From assembly GCA_964367715.1 (NCBI GenBank), contig CAYIYO010000051.1, positions 1 through 13,423 on the forward strand: 13,423 nt of DNA, written 5' to 3'. The position numbers and the translations under genes are program-made. This DNA is from CAYIYO01 sp964367715 (GTDB lineage Bacteria; Chlamydiota; Chlamydiia; Chlamydiales; Criblamydiaceae). Positions 6,825-13,423 of this stretch are shown here, piece by piece (within the stretch, counting starts at the first letter, position 1; every line of letters begins with the position of its first letter). The notes below the pieces were generated by a model. The model was given only the letters and a program-made list of their open reading frames with translations, was not told the origin of the DNA and searched no databases.

Positions 6825-7841
6825 TTATTTCTCAAATCGATCTAATCTATACACGTTTGAGGCTTTAACTTCAAAGGATTCTCCACAATTTATGCGGCGC
6901 CCTTTGTCTTTTGTATTCCTCCACAAGCGGTAAGAGGCCATTTCTTTTGAAAAATGAAAGCATACCGTTGTATCGATTGAAGGAGTGAAATGAAGACGAC
7001 GTATTTGTTTTTTCGTCCATTCGATATCGACTTTTCCTACTCCTTCCCAATTTAATCCCACGATACGTCCACAATGGAATGCTGTAGGCAGACAAGGAAG
7101 AATGGTTGCTCTCTTTTCTTTGGTCGTGAAGAAAAGGGAGCGGATGAGTTGCGCACCTTCTGATAACAAAGCAAGTGGATATTCCCCATTAACAACCGGG
7201 AGCCCAAAGCCTTGATGGAGAGAATCATTAATACAAGGAACAAGGATTCCTTCGCATCCCGCATTGAATACATTAAGAAGGGCGTCTGCTCCTTGATCGG
7301 GCATATGGCTGTCAATCGCTTGGCGGGCGGAATCGAGCAAGGAGTCTCCCTTTTTTTCTTCATAAAAAGGTGACAGCTGGCCCAATACAAACCAGTGGGG
7401 GAGAATTTCCATTAAATTATTGCGTCGTTTGACAAGCTGCCAGTCTTGCTTTTTGTGTGAGCCGAGAGAGAGACGTTCAAACACCGCTTTAGGTAGAGGG
7501 GGCTTTTCTGTTGGTGGAAACAATTCTCCTTTTTCCTGGACAAGGAGGAGATCGTCTTTTGTTTCATTTGCTAAAAGACGGTAGCGCACATACAATTCCC
7601 CACACCATCCCCATACCACGATTGAAGGACGTTCAAGGTCGAGAAGCACTGTAAATTTTTCCATTGCGCAGGGAATGGGGATCGAAATTTCACGCACAGC
7701 GGCCATTGGCGCTTTAGTGTTGTCGAAAAGAATCACTTTAGAGGGATACACTTGTGCTACAAATTTCGTTCCGGGAAGGGGGCAGAGAGTGCCAGGAAGT
7801 TGTGAAAAGGGTTTGAGACGTTCGGAGATGGTGATATGCAT
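6825..7841 (-). CDS. Conserved-type protein with GH95-like C-terminal tail
   Basis: A 338-residue protein I do not recognise as a named family. Residues about 226-295 (LSEGAQLIRSLFF, then ATILPCLPTAFHCGRIVGLNWEGVGKVDIEW) read like the C-terminal beta-sandwich of GH95-type alpha-fucosidases. In those enzymes a similar LLPALP..W..G.v.GL...GG..vd..W motif closes the protein. The large alpha/alpha barrel of GH95 is absent or unrecognisable, and I see no catalytic residues I can assign. The N-terminal 110 residues look beta-rich. There is no signal peptide or membrane helix. It sits between mtaB (6 bases) and ligA (2 bases) in one operon, so it is co-expressed with housekeeping genes. It may be a non-enzymatic carbohydrate-related or structural domain; function unknown. 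Confidence 0.75.
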   Translation of the reverse strand: MHITISERLKPFSQLPGTLCPLPGTKFVAQVYPSKVILFDNTKAPMAAVREISIPIPCAMEKFTVLLDLERPSIVVWGWCGELYVRYRLLANETKDDLLLVQEKGELFPPTEKPPLPKAVFERLSLGSHKKQDWQLVKRRNNLMEILPHWFVLGQLSPFYEEKKGDSLLDSARQAIDSHMPDQGADALLNVFNAGCEGILVPCINDSLHQGFGLPVVNGEYPLALLSEGAQLIRSLFFTTKEKRATILPCLPTAFHCGRIVGLNWEGVGKVDIEWTKKQIRRLHFTPSIDTTVCFHFSKEMASYRLWRNTKDKGRRINCGESFEVKASNVYRLDRFEK

Positions 7842-7847
7842 GTTAAC

Positions 7848-9137
7848 CTAAAATATTTTATTTACAATTCCAATAAAACCAGCAGGAGTATTTTCCGTAA
7901 GCTTCACCTCGACGATTTGGTTGGGAAGCAACTCCCCTCTCGGGACCCACACGTTGAGAAAGTTTTCTGTGTGACCTGAAATCTCTGTTGGCCTTTCTTT
8001 GTCGTAGCCTTCTGTCAACACCTTCATCGTCATTCCCAGATAGCGCTCACGCAATTCGAATGACGACCTTTCGGACAAGCGAAGGACCTCCTGTTTGCGA
8101 CGATTGATGACTTCGGACGGGACCTTATCTGGCATTGTTGCGGATTTCGTGCGGGGACGGTCGCTATACGGAAACATGTGCACTTTAGCAAATTTCACTT
8201 CGCGGATCATGTCTAATGTGTCGCGATGGTCGCGTTCTGTTTCGCCTGGAAAACCTACAATGATGTCTGTTGTAAAAGTGAAAAAAGGGCTGGCTGTGCG
8301 TAGACGTTCGACCGTTTCCATAAAAATTTGGCGTGTATATTTGCGGTTCATTCTTTTGAGGACGACATTGGATCCAGCCTGAAGAACAACGTGCATCGAA
8401 TGGCACGTGTGTTTTCCGTTTAATACCGCATTGGCGAGTTCGTCATCGATTTCATCTGGATCGATGGAGGAGATGCGTAAGCGCTCTAATCCTGGAATGG
8501 CATCGATCGCATTGACCAACTCTGCAAGACGGCGTGGGGGTTCCCCTTCGTTGGGATTGCCGTCAAAGTCGCCAACATTAATTCCTGTGATGACAATTTC
8601 TTTGTAGCCATTAGCAACTAATAGCTCTGCTTCTGTAACAATTTCTTCTAGTGTGCGGGAGCGGGAGCGTCCCCTTACATAAGGAATGATGCAATAGGTG
8701 CAGTAAGAGTTGCATCCATCTTGTACTTTAATAAAAGCGCGGGTGTGCGCGTCGAAGCGACGAATATTAAACTCTGGTATTTCTTCTTCGGGCAAGATAA
8801 GAGAAAGAAGATTTTCTTTTTGCGCATTGGAGACAACTGTTGTGACCCCGGGAAGGGCTTTGACAACCTCAGGTTGGTGTTCCGCAAAACATCCGGTGAC
8901 AACGACTTTGGCTGAAGGGTTATGTTTTGTGAGTTGACGAATTTGGTGGCGACTGCTGGAGTCGGCGGATTCTGTTACCGTGCAGGTGTTAACGATACAG
9001 AGGTCGGCTTCTTCGTTATCGTCTGCCTTGGTGTATCCCATTGCTTCGAGTTGATCGTGGTAGGCCTGCGACTCATATTGATTGGTACGGCATCCGAGGG
9101 TTGTAATCTTAAACTTTTTATTTGCTTTTTCGTTCAT
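7848..9137 (-). CDS. mtaB: tRNA t6A37 methylthiotransferase MtaB
   Basis: Radical SAM enzyme that converts t6A37 to ms2t6A37 in tRNAs reading ANN codons. The product has 429 residues. The UPF0004 domain has C16 (TTLGCRTNQYES), C52 (VNTCTVTESAD) and C83 (VVTGCFAE). The radical SAM cluster motif is CNSYCTYC with C142, C146 and C149, in the context IKVQDGC and followed by IIPYVRGRSRSR, which is characteristic of the MtaB branch. A TRAM domain occupies the last 60 or so residues. No good Shine-Dalgarno sequence is visible before the ATG. First gene of the operon mtaB - GH95-like - ligA, with a promoter candidate at 9178-9205. Paralogue of miaB at 1275. Confidence 0.94.
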   Translation of the reverse strand: MNEKANKKFKITTLGCRTNQYESQAYHDQLEAMGYTKADDNEEADLCIVNTCTVTESADSSSRHQIRQLTKHNPSAKVVVTGCFAEHQPEVVKALPGVTTVVSNAQKENLLSLILPEEEIPEFNIRRFDAHTRAFIKVQDGCNSYCTYCIIPYVRGRSRSRTLEEIVTEAELLVANGYKEIVITGINVGDFDGNPNEGEPPRRLAELVNAIDAIPGLERLRISSIDPDEIDDELANAVLNGKHTCHSMHVVLQAGSNVVLKRMNRKYTRQIFMETVERLRTASPFFTFTTDIIVGFPGETERDHRDTLDMIREVKFAKVHMFPYSDRPRTKSATMPDKVPSEVINRRKQEVLRLSERSSFELRERYLGMTMKVLTEGYDKERPTEISGHTENFLNVWVPRGELLPNQIVEVKLTENTPAGFIGIVNKIF

Positions 9138-9177
9138 TCGACGCTATCGGGGTAAATGTCATCTATCGGCAATAGAG

Positions 9178-9205
9178 ATTATCACAATTCCCTCTCAAGA
9201 AACAA
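9178..9205 (-). promoter_or_regulatory. Candidate promoter of the mtaB-ligA operon
   Basis: On the minus strand TTGTTT (plus 9200-9205) and GATAAT (plus 9178-9183) are 16 bases apart, in the 76-base space between the stop of the giant gene and the mtaB ATG. No terminator-like hairpin is visible in this space, so readthrough from the giant gene cannot be excluded. Confidence 0.5.
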
Positions 9206-9213
9206 CCGTTATG

Positions 9214-10060
9214 TTATTGGATATCTTCGTAATCCGAATCCTCATCGAATGACAGATAACCAGCTTCTGAGTCAGACCCGGATTGGTCACTTTCTTCAGT
9301 CAAATCGATAAGATCCGTTTGAACAGGAGGCTCATTGGTTGATTCTGTTGCCGCTAACGAGCTGGAACGGCGTAGGTGCGATGCTTGATCTAATGTGTTA
9401 GAATAGAATTCGAAGGTTTCTTCATTCATCGGAAGAGGCTCGGGCTGAACTTTTTCAGGATGTAGCAAGCGATCGACCGTTGTTTCGATGAGTTTCATGA
9501 TAAGATTTTCTGTGATGGGATGGTTGAGACCTTTTGCGTGTTGCGCCATTTTATAATTGATGTGTAGGTGAATAAAATACCAAGCTACTGTGTACAAAAG
9601 AAAATTCCAAACAGGTTCTAAAAAGTCGATAAAGAGTGTGCGGCAGATTTTATCTAGGAATTTTTTTATTTCTTCCGCGTATTTTTTATAGGTTGCATTT
9701 TCAAAAAGTCCAGAAACCTTTGCATCAAATCTTTCCTGAAAATCTTTCCATTTTGTTTCCACGAATGCTTTGACAAATTCTTTCAATTGTTTTGAGATAT
9801 AACCCGTCGATGCGTTAATCAGTTCTCGGTCTAGTGCTGCTCCATCAACAACTTCTTGTTGCCCTGGAGGCGTAATGGCAAAGTCCTTAAAAACATCGTT
9901 TATTAGTCCAACAATCGTCTTATCACCAAGCGTTTGCCTAATTATTTTCCCAAGAGCAGGCGCGCCTAGCTCTTTCATTTTATGAATATTTAGCATAGGA
10001 AATTCATCTAGGTAGCTTGGAGCAAACTGAACAAAGTTTAAAAGAAAATTTCCGACCATT
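9214..10060 (-). CDS. 3' part of giant helical repeat protein gene
   Basis: C-terminal 281 or so residues of the gene that starts at 13174, not an independent gene: the first Met lies directly at the edge of the 100-N gap with no ribosome-binding site visible. The first part is helical and its opening (GNFLLNFVQFAPSYL) resembles a segment of the upstream repeat units. Residues 142-167 counted from that Met form a hydrophobic aromatic stretch (FLEPVWNFLLYTVAWYFIHL) that could contact or span a membrane. The last 75 residues are low-complexity and acidic, with a Pro-rich linker (PEPLPMNEE), an RRSSS patch, and DLIDLTEESDQSGSDSE at 249-265, which fits a phospho-SUMO-interaction motif. The chain ends in a run of D and E residues. 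Function unknown; a host-directed role is inference. Confidence 0.8.
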
Positions 10061-10160
10061 NNNNNNNNNNNNNNNNNNNNNNNNNNNNNNNNNNNNNNNN
10101 NNNNNNNNNNNNNNNNNNNNNNNNNNNNNNNNNNNNNNNNNNNNNNNNNNNNNNNNNNNN
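10061..10160. other. Assembly gap, 100 N
   Basis: Exactly 100 N residues, the usual placeholder for a gap of unknown size. The two flanking coding parts are in frame only if the true gap is a multiple of 3, which 100 is not. From the spacing of repeat landmarks in the protein, about 35-55 residues (roughly 105-165 bases) are missing; this is an estimate. Confidence 0.95.
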
Positions 10161-13100
10161 AATGCTTTTTTAATGGTGATTGGATCTTTTATGACTTGTG
10201 TCACGTGGTAAAGGATCTCTGGTAGCATTTCGTCTTTAAATGCCCCCCATACTTTTTCGCGAAGGGCATTCGGGACCGGAAAGTCTTCAGGACACGCTTC
10301 TAATCCCGCGAGTTGTAGTAATTTTATTGCGAGTGGCTTGCAAAAATGTTCGATTCGATGCTGTTGTTTTTGCTCATCCGTAATCCCCACATCAAGATCG
10401 TGGTCCATCGCTGAATGAAGTAGACTCCCCTGATCATTCGCTTGAAAAAGAGTAAGCAGTGCATTTGTGGGGTCTTTTGAATGATTAATTTTTTCAAAGT
10501 GTTTCATTACCTGATGCAAGTTGTCCATTAACAAATTCAGTAAGTGTACGCTTTCTCCCGTCGTTGGATTTTTCAGATTTATTTCATCCGAATTAATTTT
10601 CTGAGAAATTTTTGTTAGAATTTTTAGGGCGAATCCTTCAACATAGATAGAAGCCGCATTCCACGCTCCATTCAATTCTGCATTAGCGCCTATGACCTGG
10701 ATATTGCGTGCGACGAGGGCGCGCGCTTTAGGCTTTTCCTCATCCCCCAGTGCTTGGAAATATTCTCCGGCAAGACTCTCTTCAATCAGAGAAACTGCCT
10801 TTTGAGAATTCGTTTTAAAAAAATGAGGGATAAATTTTTCTACGAACGCTCCGATTGTTTTTGCTAGTCCGCTCATGTGCTCGATGCGCGCTTCTGTCGC
10901 GCCATCAACAGGAGGACAAAACACCCCTTGTAAAGCTGCTTTATTTTCTTCAGCTTGGCGCGTCCAGGTTGTCATTTCAAAATAGGCCTCACGAAAAAAG
11001 GCGGGAAGAATCGAATCCACAATAAGGTGATGTATTGGCTCTTTTAGCGCCTCGGGGACAGGTAAAACGGATTTAAATCCTTCTCTCCCCTCAGCATCCA
11101 TTAGTCGAATCAATGCATCTGTCGCCGGCTTAAATAGGGCTGTGATCGCCTCTTCTTTTTCTTTAAGAGTCATCTCTCCATTATTTTCAATATCATCAAT
11201 CGCTTCGAGGTTGGGAGGGGTATCGATTAAAATTTTTATTACTCTTCCAGAAATTTTTGCAGGCAACAGTGTTTTTAAATATTCGCCTTCTTCCGCTGTT
11301 CCTTCTTGTGGAGTCGCCTTCACAAGGAGAGTGAATATTCTGAAGAGAGATTCGTAAACTTTTATTTTTATATAATCGCGAGAGGCTAACATGCCAGGAT
11401 CTTGATCATTAACAATTGCTGTTAACCCTTTTGTGAGGGTGGTAATTTCACTCCGAATGAGCCTTTTATCTAATATTTGTCTATTTAACATCTCAGAAAA
11501 GTCCGCATCCGCAATATATTTATCAACGACTATACCAATATCTTTAACAAGAACCTTTAGTAGCTTTCCTAATTCTGTCACAATGCTCTGAGCTCGCGCG
11601 CTTTGAACTGCTGCGTCTCCTATTGAAATTATAGTCGCTGTGGCGGGGGCGATTACAAGAGCTTGTTGTAGCTCGACTTTTACTCCTTGAAAACCGGACT
11701 CAAAGGTATTCATATCACAAAATGTGTTCATTAAAAGTAGTGCTAAAGAAGGAATAATATGATTTTCCAATAGAGCATCAACAGACTGTTCCAGTTTTAA
11801 CTGGTTTCTGACGACTTCAAGAGCTTCTCTTAATCCAATTTTATCTAGAAGTTCACGGGCCAATGGTTTGAATAATGCAATTTTAGTCTCTTTATCGACC
11901 GTTGCAAGCACCACCTGATTTTTTATTATTTCCCAATTCGAGTGTGCAGAAGTTGCCTCCTTCTGATTAAAATATGTAACAATAATCGTCACAAAGCTTT
12001 TCGCAACAGAAGGAAGAGTGTTTTCGCTCTCTTCTTTTAGTGATGCTAAGGTATGTAAAAAGAGATCATGAACATGGTCTTTAAGGCGATTAAAGAGAAT
12101 ACTAGAAAATTGTTGAGAAGTGATTTCTAATCGAAAAGCCGCTAAAAATTTGATCACGGTTGAAAGGGCTTCTGCATTTTCAGTTAATTCTAACGAAGAG
12201 GTAAACACTCCGGCACATGCGGCGGCTTTTTCTTCCATAATTGCAGGTAAACATTTTTCTACAATGTGTTGGGCAAAAACGCTTACTATCGGATCAACGA
12301 TTAAATGATCTTGTCCCATGAGTCTAGATTTATCTTCTTCAGTGAAGTAGGGTCTACACATAGTAAAATAATAGAGCTCTGCCAAAAGGTCAGGAAGAAT
12401 ATGCTTCTCAATATTCGTAAATTGTTCTGCATTTATTCGAGAAGACTCATCGATCAATAATAGAGAAGAGCCAAAAAGAGATCCTAAAACACTATTGGGA
12501 AGAGGGATATCATTCCTTCTATTTGGCATTAAAATAGATAAAAGTGCGTCCGTTAATCTACTAAATATTTGCTGAATTTTATTTTTATCTTTCTCTTTAA
12601 AGGCGGATTCGAACTCTTGCACATCAATTTCATTAAATTTGCTCAACACTAACTCTGAAAGACCTGAAAAAATTCTTACTAATGGAGACGACTCAGAAAC
12701 AGAATGGCTAGTTGAAGCTTTATTTTTGTCGGAATCAATTAAATTATTTAATATGCGCAAAAGAATCTGTTCACAGAGCTGATTAAGGAAAGGATCATTT
12801 TCAGGAAATATGTGCTTTTTTAATGGATCCTCCTGCATTTGCTTTTGTAAAGAGGAAGAAAATAAAAGAGATAATTTACCTAAAATAGGAAGTAGGCCTT
12901 TCGCTTCTAATGGCCATGAGCCTTTATAGGATTCATATATTTTAAGCTTTTCATCTCGAATGGCTTGTTCAAGATCGATCTTTTCTCTGGTTTCGGGATC
13001 AGTTAGAACGCGTGCTATGAACCCTGGAGCGAGGCTAGTGACGACCTGCTTTTTGACATTATCTGCTGTACTTTTCGCCAACGACGTTACTGCTGAAAAA

Positions 13101-13174
13101 GCAGCCGCCCACAAAAATGCAACCCAATCTCCCGCTCCACTGCTTGATTCTGATGTAGATGTAGATGCCTGCAT
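10161..13174 (-). CDS. 5' part of giant helical repeat protein gene
   Basis: The N-terminal 1,004 residues of an uncharacterised protein of about 1,320-1,340 residues; I do not recognise the family. It starts with a Ser/Thr-rich stretch (ASTSTSESSS) and a hydrophobic helix-like segment at 17-33. The remainder looks almost entirely helical. At least four diverged copies of one module recur, anchored near residues 206, 436, 682 and 946. Examples are RLTDALLSIL..IPLPNSV..ILPDLL, KPLARELL..IIPSL, KPATDALIRL..LPVPEAL..ILPAFF and KPLAIKLL..FPVPNAL..MLPEIL. No catalytic motif is seen. The ATG has AAAGGAA just upstream and a good promoter at 13199-13227. A Ser-rich N-terminus is typical of type III secreted chlamydial proteins, but this alone is weak evidence. 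Confidence 0.85.
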
Positions 13175-13198
13175 ACAATTCCTTTAAATATTAAAAGG

Positions 13199-13227
13199 AT
13201 TATACAAAAAACCGCATTAAAAGTCCA
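13199..13227 (-). promoter_or_regulatory. Predicted promoter of the giant gene
   Basis: On the minus strand a perfect TATAAT (plus 13199-13204) is preceded by TGGACT (plus 13222-13227, four of six matches to TTGACA) at 17 bases. The start of transcription would be about 18-20 bases before the ATG, leaving a short leader containing AAAGGAA. Confidence 0.7.
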
Positions 13228-13289
13228 TAAAACTAAAAAAAAACGATATAAAAATTATTATAAATTTACAGATAAACAAATAAAAAAAC

Positions 13290-13314
13290 CAAATTTTGAA
13301 CCACGAACGGTATA
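13290..13314 (-). repeat. Dispersed repeat box, right copy
   Basis: The reverse complement of these 25 bases is identical to 3617-3641 (TATACCGTTCGTGG followed by TTCAAAATTTG). Unlike the other copies, the sequence on its 3' side is simply T-rich, leading toward the promoter of the giant gene. A large hairpin lies on the other side. Confidence 0.85.
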
Positions 13315-13360
13315 TACACAAGTGAAATCAAGAATCGGTTTTTGATTTCACTTGTGTATA
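13313..13360. repeat. Perfect 19-bp inverted repeat
   Basis: TATACACAAGTGAAATCAA (13313-13331) and its exact complement (13342-13360) are separated by the 10-base loop GAATCGGTTT. It overlaps the end of the TATACCGTTCGTGG box by two bases, so box and hairpin appear to be one unit. No T run follows on either strand, so it does not look like an intrinsic terminator. Confidence 0.9.
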
Positions 13361-13383
13361 CGTAATCGGTCACGGGGTCGGTC

Positions 13384-13406
13384 ATAAGTTTTTCATCGCG
13401 GCAGCG
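13384..13406 (-). repeat. Box 2 of dispersed intergenic repeat, right copy
   Basis: The reverse complement (key part GCTGCCGCGATGAAAA) matches 39-61 at 21 of 23 positions. Distance to the nearest TATACCG box is 69 bases here and 18 bases at the left copy. The difference is largely accounted for by the 19-bp hairpin present only here. Confidence 0.6.
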
Positions 13407-13423
13407 ATGCAACAATAGTAGCC

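Noticed and set aside
9214..10059. A separate 281-residue gene starting at the ATG at 10059
   Set aside because: The ATG is at the very edge of the N gap, no ribosome-binding site can be seen, and the protein continues the character of the upstream part. It is better explained as the 3' end of the giant gene.
10004..10060. The 18-residue tail read after the N run in the frame of the giant gene's 5' part
   Set aside because: It is the wrong frame produced by the arbitrary length of 100 N, and it overlaps the real 3' coding part.
80..13314. CRISPR array
   Set aside because: The TATACCG boxes are few, kilobases apart and in both orientations, with no regular spacers and no cas-like genes.

Overview
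This window looks like a piece of chromosome from a member of the Chlamydiota, most likely a Parachlamydia-like (environmental) lineage rather than Chlamydia itself. The S9 and L13 proteins and NAD-dependent DNA ligase read as chlamydial-type sequences. The surrounding content also fits an amoeba- or host-associated chlamydia: an ankyrin-repeat protein, a secreted Cu/Zn superoxide dismutase and a giant helical protein with a eukaryote-like acidic tail. The taxonomic call is inference from reading the proteins; no database search was possible.

Layout. (1) 1-252: an intergenic repeat, then a very clear rho-independent terminator. (2) 253-1115, minus strand: the rplM-rpsI ribosomal protein operon. 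(3) 1116-1274: two divergent promoters, one for rplM and one for miaB. (4) 1275-2597, plus strand: miaB, a tRNA methylthiotransferase. Its 3' end overlaps by 24 bases the 3' end of a convergent ankyrin-repeat gene (2574-3539, minus). (5) 3540-3866: a gene-free block holding a head-to-head pair of a dispersed repeat, interrupted by a 10-N gap. (6) 3867-4705, minus: sodC, preceded by a 71-residue lipoprotein gene with its own promoter and terminator. (7) 4828-9137, minus: a tight operon mtaB - orphan GH95-like tail protein - ligA, with gene gaps of 6 and 2 bases. (8) 9214-13174, minus: one very large uncharacterised gene split by a 100-N assembly gap. (9) 13175-13423: its promoter, then another copy of the dispersed repeat with a perfect 19-bp hairpin.

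How the genes relate. Most are housekeeping: ribosome assembly (rplM, rpsI), thiomethylation of tRNA next to the anticodon (miaB at A37 as ms2i6A, mtaB at A37 as ms2t6A), and replication/repair (ligA). sodC and the small lipoprotein are exported envelope or periplasmic products. The two genes most likely to matter for host interaction are the ankyrin protein and the giant protein.

The most interesting object is the giant protein (about 1,320-1,340 residues once the gap is closed). It has a Ser/Thr-rich N-terminus, at least four diverged copies of an internal helical module of about 230-265 residues, a hydrophobic segment, and an acidic C-terminal tail. That tail carries a textbook-looking SUMO-interaction-type motif (LIDLTEESD followed by SGSDSE). 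Second is a dispersed intergenic repeat family with the core TATACCGTTCGTGG next to variable hairpins. It occurs four times here, always outside genes and at both window edges.
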